Assembly (NCBI GenBank): GCA_963696025.1
Contig: CAVOII010000010.1
Coordinates: 310,001 to 374,000, forward strand
From: JABCYV01 sp963696025
GTDB taxonomy: Bacteria > Acidobacteriota > Terriglobia > Terriglobales > Acidobacteriaceae
Direction of reading: 5' to 3'
Length of the DNA: 64,000 bases
The position numbers were made by a program, and so were the translations under genes. Within the stretch, counting starts at the first letter, position 1. Every line of letters starts with the position of its first letter. This document shows positions 20,454 to 29,356 of the stretch, in pieces. The notes beneath the pieces are model-generated. The model made no database searches. It saw nothing but the letters and a program-made list of their open reading frames with translations, and was not told the DNA's origin.

Positions 20454-21227
20454 ATGAATCCGCATTCTTTTTGCAAGATTGTTCGGCTCGCTTCCATGTG
20501 GGGCCTCCTAATCATCACGCCCAGCTTCAGCACCGCGCAGGAGACCCATCCGCCACACTGGAGCTATTCCGGGTCGGAAGATCCGACGCACTGGGGGAAG
20601 CTCGACCCCAGTTATTCATCATGCTCGCTGGGACGCAGGCAGTCCCCGATTGACGTGAAGCATGCCAAGCCCTCTGATCTCGCCGTCTTGAAAATCGACT
20701 ATCAAGCCGTGCCGCTGAATATCATCGACAACGGCCATACGATTCAGGTGAACTATGCCCCCGGGAGCACCCTCACCGTAGGCGACAAGACTTACACGTT
20801 GAAACAGTTTCACTTTCACCATCCAGCAGAAGAACACATCAATGGCAAGAGCTTCCCGTTCGTCGCCCACCTCGTGCACGCGGACGCCGACGGGCAGCTC
20901 GCGGTCATCGCCATCCTCTTTGAACTCGGCGCCGCCAACCCGCTGATCGATAAGCTGTGGAATAACATTCCCATCGAGAAAGAGAAGCCGCAGGATGTTC
21001 CCTCCGTCTCCGTTCGGGTGCAGGATCTTCTCCCCAGCGAGCGCGGTTACTTCACCTTCGCTGGCTCGTTGACTACTCCTCCATGCGGTGAAGGGGTTAC
21101 CTGGTACGTGTTGAAAAACCAGACCTCCATCTCCCCTGAACAACTGGCCGCCTTCGCCAAGATTTACCCCATGAACGCGCGCCCTATTCAACCGACCAAT
21201 GGCCGCGAGATTCTGCAGTCGAAATAG
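20454..21227 (+). CDS. Alpha-carbonic anhydrase, exported (second copy)
   Basis: The 257-residue protein has a signal peptide (ending near SFSTAQ) and all alpha-carbonic anhydrase marks: WSYSGSEDPTHWGKLD, the zinc ligands in QFHFHHPAEE and VAHLVHAD, the loop SLTTPPCGEGVTWYV, and the paired Cys. GAGG lies nine bases before the ATG. It is clearly paralogous to the gene at 12259 but not identical. It follows the cyclase/phosphodiesterase pair on the same strand after about 110 bases. Transcription with them is possible but not shown. Confidence 0.92.
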   Translation: MNPHSFCKIVRLASMWGLLIITPSFSTAQETHPPHWSYSGSEDPTHWGKLDPSYSSCSLGRRQSPIDVKHAKPSDLAVLKIDYQAVPLNIIDNGHTIQVNYAPGSTLTVGDKTYTLKQFHFHHPAEEHINGKSFPFVAHLVHADADGQLAVIAILFELGAANPLIDKLWNNIPIEKEKPQDVPSVSVRVQDLLPSERGYFTFAGSLTTPPCGEGVTWYVLKNQTSISPEQLAAFAKIYPMNARPIQPTNGREILQSK

Positions 21228-21308
21228 GGCCAGTTGCCAGCTCGGAAATGATCCCACAGGTATTCCCGGAACCTCCTTTCACAACTGGACGAAGGATTAC
21301 TGATGTCA

Positions 21309-22719
21309 TAACGACGTCGGCCTCACAACGGACCGAGTAGACTTTGCGGTATCCAACCAAAAAGGCTCGGGACGAAGGAGGCCGAGATGAAAATTGTAGG
21401 CTGTGATCTGCACGCAAGACAACAAACCATAGCCATGGTGGACACTGAAACCGGGGAGTTCGTGGAGAGGGCACTTTCCCACGAAGGCAACGCCCTGCGA
21501 GAGTTTTACGGGGCCTTGGAGGGTCCGGTGGTGGTGGGCATCGAAGCCACGGGAGCGATGCAGTGGTTCTTGGAACTGCTGCAAGAGTTGGGAATCCAAT
21601 GCCGTGTGGGAAATCCGGCGAAGATCCGCGCGAAAGAAACGCGGAAGCAGAAGCATGATCGGCGAGATGCACGGTTGATATTGGAACTGCTCATCGAAGA
21701 TCGCTTTCCGGAGATTTGGATGCCCTCGATCGAAGAGCGGGACTTGCGAACCTTGCTGCGGGACCGACATCAGTGGGTAAAGATGCGAGCACGATTGCAG
21801 CACACCTTGCAGGCGATCGCCCTCAATCACGCCCTGCGCCGAGGCCACGCGCTCTGGAGTCAGGCAGGGCAGAACACACTGCAGGCACTGCCCTTGCCAC
21901 CCTACACCAGTCAGAGACGGACAGAACTGCTGAGCTTGTATGAACAGTTGCAGCAACGAATCCAAGAACTAGATAAAGAAGTGGAAGCCCAGGCCCGACA
22001 AAGGCTACAGGCGCGCCGGCTGCTAACCCATCCGGGCGTAGGTGCGGTGACGGCTTTGGCGACCGATGTTTTTCTCGGTGACCCGAGTCGCTTCGACACC
22101 GCCAACCAGGTGGCCAGCTACATCGGGATGATTCCGTGTGAGCACACCAGCGGGAAGCGACAACGACTGGGAAAACTGACCAAGCAAGGCAACTCCCTGC
22201 TGCGCTATCTGTGGACCGAAGCAGGGATGCATGCGGTACGGAAAGACCCGGAGTTGCAACGCTTCTATCGGCGCAAGCTCATCCAGAAAGGAATGGGCAA
22301 GGCAAGGATCGCAGCGGCACGCAAACTGGGTATCCGGCTGTGGATCATGATGCGTGACCAGATTGATTACGAACAGTTCTGTCGCCGCGGAAGGTTGCGG
22401 CAGAAGGGGAAAGCCCATGCGGGGATGCCTGATTTCAACAGTGGTCCTGCAATGCAGTGACCGGGTCAACTGAATAGGCTGCCCGCCTCCCCATGGGAGG
22501 GGAGTTTGCACAACACATCATGATCGAGCGTGACCGAAGAGATGTCTGGTGGGCTACGCCACCACAATGATGAAGAAAACGGGCCGAGCCATGCGGTTGG
22601 AATCGAGAAGTAAAGACCGTTGCTCTCTCGAAGGAACCAGTGCGTCTGCGCTGAGGGGAAAGTATGCACCGACTTACTAAAATGAAACCCCAAGTCCCTT
22701 GACACGACCGACGTCGTTA
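21309..22719 (+). mobile_element. IS110-family insertion sequence (probable IS1111 type)
   Basis: The transposase gene is bracketed by a perfect 12-bp inverted repeat, TAACGACGTCGG at 21309-21320 and its complement at 22708-22719, giving a length of 1411 bases, normal for this family. The non-coding part is short upstream (66 bases) and long downstream (about 250). Subterminal inverted repeats and a long right end point to the IS1111 branch; true ends may lie a few bases outside. No target duplication is expected or seen. Confidence 0.6.
21387..22460 (+). CDS. IS110-family transposase
   Basis: The 357-residue protein has the N-terminal RuvC-like DEDD domain of IS110 recombinases: Asp in MKIVGCDLHARQQT, Glu in GIEATGAM, and the pair of Asps in KHDRRDARLI. 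The C-terminal Tnp domain holds the HhH-like THPGVGAVTALA and the catalytic-serine region TSGKRQRLGKLTKQGNS. Length and motifs are complete, so it may be active. AAGGAGG stands a few bases before the ATG. Members of this family use a structured RNA from their non-coding end to choose targets. Confidence 0.92.
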   Translation: MKIVGCDLHARQQTIAMVDTETGEFVERALSHEGNALREFYGALEGPVVVGIEATGAMQWFLELLQELGIQCRVGNPAKIRAKETRKQKHDRRDARLILELLIEDRFPEIWMPSIEERDLRTLLRDRHQWVKMRARLQHTLQAIALNHALRRGHALWSQAGQNTLQALPLPPYTSQRRTELLSLYEQLQQRIQELDKEVEAQARQRLQARRLLTHPGVGAVTALATDVFLGDPSRFDTANQVASYIGMIPCEHTSGKRQRLGKLTKQGNSLLRYLWTEAGMHAVRKDPELQRFYRRKLIQKGMGKARIAAARKLGIRLWIMMRDQIDYEQFCRRGRLRQKGKAHAGMPDFNSGPAMQ

Positions 22720-22818
22720 GAGATGTTGAAATATCGCCATTGCGCCGATGGCGTCGCAGTAGTTGGTGTAATCGCAACGAAAAACCTAAGGTCCAGCCGC
22801 GCCTGACCGGGTTGCGAT

Positions 22819-24321
22819 TTATGGCTGGGTGTTGCCGCCGATCTGTGTTCCGATCACTTCTCCGGAAACGACGATTTCGACCCGGCGGTTCTTCTGCCGA
22901 CCTGCCGACGTGCTGTTGTCTGCCACGGGGTTGTCCATACCGAGACCTTGCGCCGATAACTTGTTGGTGTCCAGTCCTTGCGTGACGAGGTAGTCGCGCA
23001 CCGCGTCGGCGCGCTTCTCTGAGAGAGTCTGGTTAAACTCGGCGCTACCGGTGCTGTCCGTGTGGCCTTCAATAGCCAGGCGGAGCGAGGGATAGTTGAG
23101 TACGATGCCGGAAAGCCTGGCCAGAGCCTCACGCGCCGGAGACCGAAGATCAGACTTGCCCGTGTCGAATAAAACGTCGCCCATATTGACTACCAAGCCG
23201 CGCGCCGTGTCGGTGGTGGGCAGGACACGATTGAACTGGTCCAGCAGGCGGGCGCGAAGTTGCTGCCTCTCGCGCTCCGCAGCCTTGGTCTGGGCCTGTG
23301 CGGCCCGCGTAGCCTCTTCGCGGGCAGCGATTTCGGCATCCGTTTTTCGCTTGGCTTCAGCGGCGTCAGCATCCGCTTTACGCTTGGCTTCAGCGGCTTC
23401 GGCTGCTGCTTTAGCTTCAGCTTCAGCCTGGGCTTTCGCAGCGGCGTCCTCACGCTCCTTCGCGATACGCTCTTCTTCCTGGCGCTGCGCCGCCAGCGCC
23501 CTTGCATCCTCTGAGAATTGCGCAGTCTGTCGAGCGGTCGAGATGACTGTGTTTTTGTCTGCTTTGCTCGCGAGAGAGCTCTCGGCCATTTTCAGGCTAG
23601 CCTCTGCCTTGGAAAAGATCTCTGGTGCGTATTTGTCAGCCCCACGGGACTTGGCGATGTCCACCGCATTGCGCGCTTCATATATCTCCAGTGGAACATT
23701 CGGATCGAGCGTCAGCGCCAAAGGGTTTCCCATCTTTTCGTACTGGCTCCGCTTTATCAGTTTGTATTCACTGACCCGGAAAATCTTCCCCTTTGTATCT
23801 TTCCGGGTCTGGCTTTGCAGAACCACCATTTCGCTGGGTACGCGGACGGCGAAATACGGTTCTGCTGTGACAACCAATGAGAAGGTCTGTGCCGGCGTAG
23901 TTGCGCTCAGTTTGCCGTCGCCGTTCTTGTTGAGGAGAATCTCGCCGGTATTACCGGTACGTCCCTCGGGCGTCACCACCCAAAGCACGTACGTGAGAAA
24001 TTCCGAGCCAAGTGACGACGGTGGCTTGAGGCCTTTCACTTCGACATCGACGTTGGTCCTTCCCGCCTTGGACTTGATCTCGACTTTTGCCTGACCACTC
24101 GCATCGGGCATCAAGTCGGTGGCCTTCAGATCCACTTTCGTGCTGCCACCGCCAACTTCGTAGCCGACGGCCGTAACCGATTTTGTAGTTATGTCGGCTG
24201 GAGGGATTGCCTGATCGGCTTGCGCACTTTGATCTGCTTCAGGTGCCACGCTGCCTAGCGAGAATCCGAGAGTTGAGCAACACAGCAATACTGCAAGCAT
24301 CCATCTAGCGTGTGGCTTCAT
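22819..24321 (-). CDS. OmpA-family envelope protein with coiled coil
   Basis: The 500-residue protein has a signal peptide, an N-terminal beta-rich region with repeated strands (KVDLKATDLMPDASGQAKVEIKS), and a DUF4398-like helical part. An Ala/Lys/Glu-rich coiled coil follows (about residues 285-345), then a C-terminal OmpA peptidoglycan-binding domain (GDVLFDTGKSDL; LAIEGHTDSTGSAEFN; LSEKRADAVRDYL; RQKNRRVEIVV). The last two motifs contain the Asp and Arg that bind diaminopimelate. It should tie the outer membrane to peptidoglycan. AAGGAG precedes the ATG. The gene begins right after the IS110 right end but is intact. Confidence 0.88.
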   Translation of the reverse strand: MKPHARWMLAVLLCCSTLGFSLGSVAPEADQSAQADQAIPPADITTKSVTAVGYEVGGGSTKVDLKATDLMPDASGQAKVEIKSKAGRTNVDVEVKGLKPPSSLGSEFLTYVLWVVTPEGRTGNTGEILLNKNGDGKLSATTPAQTFSLVVTAEPYFAVRVPSEMVVLQSQTRKDTKGKIFRVSEYKLIKRSQYEKMGNPLALTLDPNVPLEIYEARNAVDIAKSRGADKYAPEIFSKAEASLKMAESSLASKADKNTVISTARQTAQFSEDARALAAQRQEEERIAKEREDAAAKAQAEAEAKAAAEAAEAKRKADADAAEAKRKTDAEIAAREEATRAAQAQTKAAERERQQLRARLLDQFNRVLPTTDTARGLVVNMGDVLFDTGKSDLRSPAREALARLSGIVLNYPSLRLAIEGHTDSTGSAEFNQTLSEKRADAVRDYLVTQGLDTNKLSAQGLGMDNPVADNSTSAGRQKNRRVEIVVSGEVIGTQIGGNTQP

Positions 24322-24428
24322 GGCTCTACTCCTTCCGGTTCGAGACGGTCGCTGCTTCGAGGCTCGGTCCTTGGCGCGTCACTGCGGTGCCCCCATTGCT
24401 GGAAATCAGACTAAAGCACTCGCATCGG

Positions 24429-24914
24429 CTACGGGATCAAGGGGATATTGGCTGCCAGTTGGAGATTGACGATCAACGTGATCCGGTTATCTACCTGGTA
24501 GAACTTTGCGGCTCGCTTTGCTCCCAGGGCCTTCATGAACTTTGGCCAGTAGTCCTCGCGCAGGTTCAACGTCCTGTCCTCTATGTTGATCATCCGCTGC
24601 ACCATGTCCTTGGCCTTGTTGTCGTCCAGGCTGTCATAGTTCTGAGCGTAATCTTTGATCACCTGCACACGATCGTCACCGATTACCTGCAGGTCTCGCG
24701 CGTAATCTCGATAGACAGGCCAGAATGCAGTGGATTCTGCATCTGTGAACTGCATCGTGTCAGCGATGATTTTGTTCTTGTCCGCCTGGACGTCCGAGCG
24801 CAGCAATTGAAGGTCGGTGTCGCTAAGGGGCTTCGCAGCAACGCCTGCAGTCTGAGCGGAAGCGCTTACACATAGCAGGACAAGAGAAGCACAGATGGCC
24901 ATGAACATTCGCAT
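24429..24914 (-). CDS. Secreted helical protein of unknown function
   Basis: The 161-residue protein has a signal peptide (MFMAICASLVLLCVSASAQ) and an all-helical mature part (SDTDLQLLRSDVQADKNKII ... FWPVYRDYARDLQVIGD). It ends in a conserved block (DYWPKFMKALGAKRAAKFYQ). I chose the ATG seven bases after GGAG; other Mets nearby are also possible. The size and helices resemble periplasmic stress proteins of the Spy/CpxP kind, but no family motif is certain. A frameshifted piece of a paralogue lies at 27262. Confidence 0.65.
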   Translation of the reverse strand: MRMFMAICASLVLLCVSASAQTAGVAAKPLSDTDLQLLRSDVQADKNKIIADTMQFTDAESTAFWPVYRDYARDLQVIGDDRVQVIKDYAQNYDSLDDNKAKDMVQRMINIEDRTLNLREDYWPKFMKALGAKRAAKFYQVDNRITLIVNLQLAANIPLIP

Positions 24915-25100
24915 AAACATTCTCCAGTCGATTTTGAAATCCGGTACAAAGTCTTTACTTCTGATCGAAATAGCCCTCGTCAGATCCGCGCGGTGGTGAA
25001 GATTGCAAGCTCTCGGCCCGAGCAAAGATCTCTACCTATAAGTTGCTACTCTTCGACACACTCTCGGTGGGCGTGGACGAAAAGCAGCGCGTAATACGCA

Positions 25101-25682
25101 TTACTGAACCGAATACCCACGGGCATCCATGCAGGCAGAAAATGCTCTCTTGAACGTATCCGTTGCGCCTTTCTGCTGCGCCTGCGCCTGAGATTGGGCC
25201 TGTTGCTGCGTCTGGGCTGTTTGCTGAGCAGCTTGCTCCTTAGCTTTCTCTTCTTTCATCCGCTGCTTGCGCCTGCCGGAGACCGCGCCTACGGTGGCGC
25301 CGATGGCTGCTCCCTTTCCCGCATCGCCCGCAATCGCGCCAATTGCAGCGCCCCCTGCAGCACCTCCTGCGGCACCCTTCACTGTTCCACCCTTGCTCAC
25401 GTCCTTCCCGGCTTGTTGGGCAGCTTGTTGTTGCGTAGCCTGCTGTTGCTGCGCGCTCGGACCGGTAGGCGCCGGAGCCTGAGGATCAACTCCTGTGTTC
25501 TGCCTGGCAGAGCCATAGCAATCGCTCTCGTCCTTTAGTTGCTGGTCAGCGGTCTGCTTGTTTTTGGGGTAAGCGAACATCCCGATACTCTTTGACGGGG
25601 ACCAGGCGGGAGGTTGGGCAGCCTGTGCCATGGCAGAAGGAATCACCCCCACGATCAGCAGGGCCGTGAAAACGTACTTCAT
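25101..25682 (-). CDS. Secreted glycine-zipper protein
   Basis: The 193-residue protein has a signal peptide (TALLIVGVIPSAMAQ), the block SIGMFAYPKNKQTADQQ, a Cys in ESDCYGSARQ, a Gln-rich linker, a glycine zipper (GAAGGAAGGAAIGAIAGDAG), a basic patch (GRRKQRMKEEK), and the end box FKRAFSACMDARGYS. GAGGAG before the ATG sets the start. It is the closest relative of the gene at 7106. Its first 100 bases and its upstream region are duplicated in inverted orientation at 28.7-29.0 kb. Confidence 0.8.
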   Translation of the reverse strand: MKYVFTALLIVGVIPSAMAQAAQPPAWSPSKSIGMFAYPKNKQTADQQLKDESDCYGSARQNTGVDPQAPAPTGPSAQQQQATQQQAAQQAGKDVSKGGTVKGAAGGAAGGAAIGAIAGDAGKGAAIGATVGAVSGRRKQRMKEEKAKEQAAQQTAQTQQQAQSQAQAQQKGATDTFKRAFSACMDARGYSVQ

Positions 25683-25954
25683 GTCAGTTCTCCTCTTGAT
25701 CTCCTGAATACGGCGATCGCATTTCGTTAACTGACGTGGTCACCGGCCGTTACCGGAGCACAGCGGCAGGCTTCGCCACAGTGCATCGGCAATGCATCAA
25801 GGATCGCGTCCATGTTCACTGGGCGAAGGTATTTGGGCTACTGGGAAAAGTACCAGCATGGGCAGAGGTCACGGCTCGAAATCAGATACCACCGTCCACT
25901 CCTTGTAACTTTCTAAATTCCCTGAAAATAGAGGCCGACAGTCAGACCAACGCC
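25584..25954. repeat. Left arm of an imperfect inverted duplication
   Basis: This stretch, read in reverse, matches 28667-29009 over nearly its whole length with scattered mismatches and one larger gap. It spans the first codons and upstream region of the glycine-zipper gene plus the end of a lost outer-membrane barrel gene (reverse reading gives GVGLTVGLYF). Shared marks include the ribosome site and signal-peptide codons and the phrase around GTCAGTTAACGAAATGCGAT. The two arms enclose 2.7 kb. Confidence 0.85.
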
Positions 25955-26021
25955 CTGCGTCTGACGGTTGGGCGATCGCCATCAGAAGGTGCACGCGGGT
26001 GAAGCTCGCTCTGGCGAAGGC

Positions 26022-27251
26022 GATCTGGAATTTCTCAAGCGGTCTTTTGCGAAACTGATGTTGAACTTCAGCTGGTGGGTGAATCGCAAAGACCGTTTCG
26101 GTAAGAACCTGTTCGAAGGCGGTTTCCTGGGGCTGGATAACATTGGGGTCTTCGATCGCAGTGCCGCGCTGCCTACGGGTGGCCATCTTGAACAGGCAGA
26201 CGGTACGGCATGGGTGTCCTTGTTCTGCCAAAACATGCTTGAGATCAGCGTCGAGCTCGCCGCCCACGATTCGTTTTTCGAAGACATGGCCATCAAGTTT
26301 GCTGACCACTTCCTCTTCATTGCGAACGCCATGAATCAAACTGGGCCGGACGGCATGTGGGATGAGCAGGATGGCTTCTACTATGATGTGCTTCGCCTTC
26401 CTGACGGCAGTGCAACGCGGCTAAAAGTACGCTCCATGGTGGGTCTGCTGCCGCTCTGCGCCACCACTGTCATCGAGCCCTGGCAGCGCGAACGAGTACC
26501 GCGGTTGACGCAAGTTTTAGGTGAGCGTCTACGACGCAGGCCCGAACTCTTTAACAGTGTTCATCCCATGGGACCCAAACATCTCGGGTATGGTGAACGC
26601 GGCATCGCTGCTTTGGTGAACCCGGAGCGGTTACGCCGTATTTTGTCGCGCATGCTAGATGAGAAAGAATTCCTCAGTCCTTACGGGATTCGCGCATTGT
26701 CCCGGTACCATGCCGAGCATCCTTACGTCTTCAATGTAAACGGGCAAGAGTATCGGGTGAATTACCTTCCAGCAGAATCCGACACGGGCATGTTCGGTGG
26801 AAACTCCAATTGGCGGGGTCCGATCTGGATGCCAGTCAATGCGCTCCTGATCCGGGCTCTTCTGTCTTTTTATGGCTACTACGGCAACAACTTCAAGATA
26901 GAATGTCCCACCGGGTCAGGCAAACTGATGAATCTGTTTGAGGTAGCCCGGGAAATCGCCACTCGATTGACAGGGATCTTTCTGCGCGATAAATCCGGCC
27001 GGCGACCGGTCTATGGAGGCACACAGAAATTCCAGACCGATCCTCACTGGAAAGATTACATTCTGTTTTACGAATACTTCCACGGAGATAATGGCGCAGG
27101 ATTGGGGGCTAGCCACCAGACGGGCTGGACCGGTCTCGTCGCCAAACTGATCGAACTCTTCGGCCGGCTCGAAGGAGAACAGTTACTGATGTCCGGTAGA
27201 GCTGGTGCATTTGGTAAGAAAGAGCCGGCGCGAGACAAGCAGGTGGCTTGA
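26022..27251 (+). pseudogene. 5'-truncated second GH63/MGH1-like glucosidase
   Basis: From DLEFLKRSFAKL onward the frame aligns with the C-terminal 380 or so residues of the glucosidase at 14625 (compare DRDFLEKCFHKL). It retains FLGLDNIG, WDEQDGFYYDVL, SNWRGPIW and HGDNGAGLGASHQTGW. About 530 N-terminal residues, including the beta-sandwich and the catalytic WDLAFH segment, are missing. Upstream of 26022 the sequence belongs to the repeat arm, so the junction is a rearrangement point. The remaining frame is undamaged, so the loss may be recent, but it cannot be active. Confidence 0.8.
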
Positions 27252-27261
27252 TGTTTTAGAG

Positions 27262-27434
27262 TAGCATCAAGATCGACTCCAAGATGCTCAGCTCGCGCCA
27301 ATCGTATTGGCAGAAATTTGAAACAGCGCTGGGAGCAAAGCGAGCAGCGAAGTTTTTATCAGGTGGACGCTCGGCTCACGATGATGATCAACCTGCAGCT
27401 GGCTTCCGCAATCCCACTGTTGCGGCTGCGGTGA
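27262..27434 (+). pseudogene. Fragment of a paralogue of the 161-residue secreted protein
   Basis: The frame IKIDSKMLSSRQSYWQKF then ALGAKRAAKF matches the C-terminus of the protein at 24429 (INIEDRTLNLREDYWPKF, ALGAKRAAKF). After the run of Ts near 27350 one extra base shifts the frame; in the next frame YQVDARLTMMINLQLASAIP continues the match to a stop at 27434. The rest of the gene is absent. It follows the truncated glucosidase by ten bases. Confidence 0.7.
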
Positions 27435-27629
27435 GTCCTTACCTCTGTATCAATACAACCAGCCTCAGCCAACTGTCCTACCAGCCGGTACGATCCTCAC
27501 GGTTAGAATGGTGCAGGCATTGCATTTTCGCCATCTGGCCACTGATTCGACTCACGGATGCATTTCCGCAATTCTAAACACGGCTTCCATCAACGAGTGG
27601 GCGAATGGGACCGGGCACGCGGAAGTGGG

Positions 27630-28589
27630 ATGCGCCCCACGGACGTTCGTCGCCTGTGGCTCAAATTTCCGTTCTGGGTTCTGATTGGCGCCTTCTTCAC
27701 GCCGATGCTACGTGCCCAGGACCTTGCCCCTCGCGCTTACGTCATCACCCCCGTGCACTCCAACGCGGTGATCCTCACTTACGCCTTTTATAAGGGCAGC
27801 GTGCTGTTTGATGGCGTCGTTCCGATCACGGGAGCAACTGCAAGTGTCAGCGTGCCCGTAATCAGTCTTTATCACTCCATACGTTTTTTCGGGCGCTCGG
27901 CCAACCTCACCGCGTCCGTTCCTTACGGTGTTGGACATTTTCGCGGCACAGTTGCCGGAACCGAAGGTAATGCGTACCGCTCAGGACTACTGGACTCAGA
28001 GTTTCGATTCTCAGTGAACGTGAAGGGTGGCCCGGCGATGGAACCCCATGAATTCGCGAACTGGCGACAAAAGACTCTTCTCGGCGTGAGCCTCAAGGTA
28101 CTAGCACCTACCGGCCAGTATGACCCCACGAAACTTATCAACTATGGCGGTAACCGGTGGGCTTTCAAACCTGAAGTCGGCTTGTCTCAGCGCTGGGGGC
28201 ACTGGCTTCTCGACACGTATGGAGCAGCGTGGTTCTTCACCACGAATCCCGAATTCTTTTCGCGCAACCAATACAACCCTGGCGTCACGGCTCAAACGGA
28301 AAAACTCGTTGGCGCGTTTGAAGGACACTTGAGCTACGATGTCAAGCCCCGGTTTTGGGCTTCGCTCGACGGGAATTTCTGGTTCGGAGGTCAGACCAGT
28401 TTGAATGGCGTCGAGAACTCCAGCACCGAGCAGAAAAACTCCCGGATCGGAGGAACCGTCTCCATACCGATCAGCAGGCATCAGTCGTTGAAGTTCAGCT
28501 ACAGCAACGGTGCCTACATCCGGTACGGTGGGAATTACCAGAATGTTGCCATGGCTTGGCAGTACTCCTGGCTCGGGAGACCCCGGTAA
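27630..28589 (+). CDS. Outer-membrane transporter-like beta-barrel protein
   Basis: The 319-residue protein has a signal peptide (LKFPFWVLIGAFFTPMLRAQ) and the layout of the MetA-pathway / neuromedin-like transporter barrels. Family marks include APRAYVITPVHSNAVILTY at the mature start, a central strand series (GVSLKVLAPTGQYDPTKLINYGGNRW), and a final strand ending in QYSWLGRPR. It would sit in the outer membrane; the substrate is unknown. The start is set at the ATG after GGAAGTGGG; an earlier ATG at 27558 is possible. It is the only intact gene inside the inverted duplication. Confidence 0.75.
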   Translation: MRPTDVRRLWLKFPFWVLIGAFFTPMLRAQDLAPRAYVITPVHSNAVILTYAFYKGSVLFDGVVPITGATASVSVPVISLYHSIRFFGRSANLTASVPYGVGHFRGTVAGTEGNAYRSGLLDSEFRFSVNVKGGPAMEPHEFANWRQKTLLGVSLKVLAPTGQYDPTKLINYGGNRWAFKPEVGLSQRWGHWLLDTYGAAWFFTTNPEFFSRNQYNPGVTAQTEKLVGAFEGHLSYDVKPRFWASLDGNFWFGGQTSLNGVENSSTEQKNSRIGGTVSIPISRHQSLKFSYSNGAYIRYGGNYQNVAMAWQYSWLGRPR

Positions 28590-28666
28590 TCTCGTCCCCA
28601 ACTTCAAACTCTAACTCGCAGACGCTGCACTCGGGCCACGAGCGCAAAACGAACTGCGCTCCGGAC

Positions 28667-29009
28667 GGAGTTGGTCTGACTCTTAGCCTTTATTTTTAGA
28701 GAATTTAGAAAGTTATAAGGACTGGACGGGGGTATCTGACTGGAGCCATTAGTAGCCCAAATACCTTCCTCCAGTGAACATGGACGCGATCCTTGATGCA
28801 CTGCTGATGCACTGTGGCGAAGCCTGGCGCCGTGCTCCGGTACGGCCCGGTGATCGCGTCAGTTAACGAAATGCGATCGCCGTATTCAGCGGATCAAGAG
28901 GAGAACTGACATGAAGTGCGTTTTCACGGCCCTGCTGATCGTGGGGGTGATTCCTTTTGCCATGGCACAGGCTGCCCAACCGGCTACCTGGTCCCCGGCA
29001 AAGAGTATC
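28667..29009. repeat. Right arm of the inverted duplication
   Basis: The arm matches the reverse complement of 25584-25954. It begins with the end of a barrel gene (GVGLTLSLYF then stop) and runs through the upstream region and first 33 codons of a glycine-zipper gene, where similarity stops at AAAGAGTATC. Beyond this the sequence is unrelated. Confidence 0.85.
28911..29009 (+). pseudogene. Truncated start of a glycine-zipper gene
   Basis: The ATG after GAGGAG opens a frame reading CVFTALLIVGVIPFAMAQ and then PATWSPAKSI, nearly identical to the first 33 residues of the gene at 25101. It then breaks off into unrelated sequence. Only the signal peptide and first mature residues remain. Confidence 0.8.
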
Positions 29010-29152
29010 CATCAAACACCGCGTTCCATTGATCGATCAGAAATGCACGACTTATCCCTGGGCTAAAGATGGGGGGCAGGTCACAAAGCTACGTTTCCCG
29101 TGTTTCGTTGCACTTAGTTGTACGGTTTGGTACGGCGTGGCGAGCAGAATAA

Positions 29153-29199
<47 letters not shown>

Positions 29200-29356
29200 T
29201 TTTCTTTCTATTCTAGTCTCCGTCGATTCTGACGCCACCTTGCAGGTGTAACCCCCGGCATCTCAGCGCTCAGTTGGTGTAGTCGGCTGGTTTCTAACGT
29301 CCGCCGAAATGAGTTGAAACTGACGTATCGTATAACGTCCGCTGGAGAGAGCTGGC

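Noticed and set aside
23096..24094. 332-residue plus-strand frame inside the OmpA-family gene
   Set aside because: It is the reverse reading of an Ala/Lys-rich coiled coil and gives a Ser/Ala/Arg-biased product without a family.
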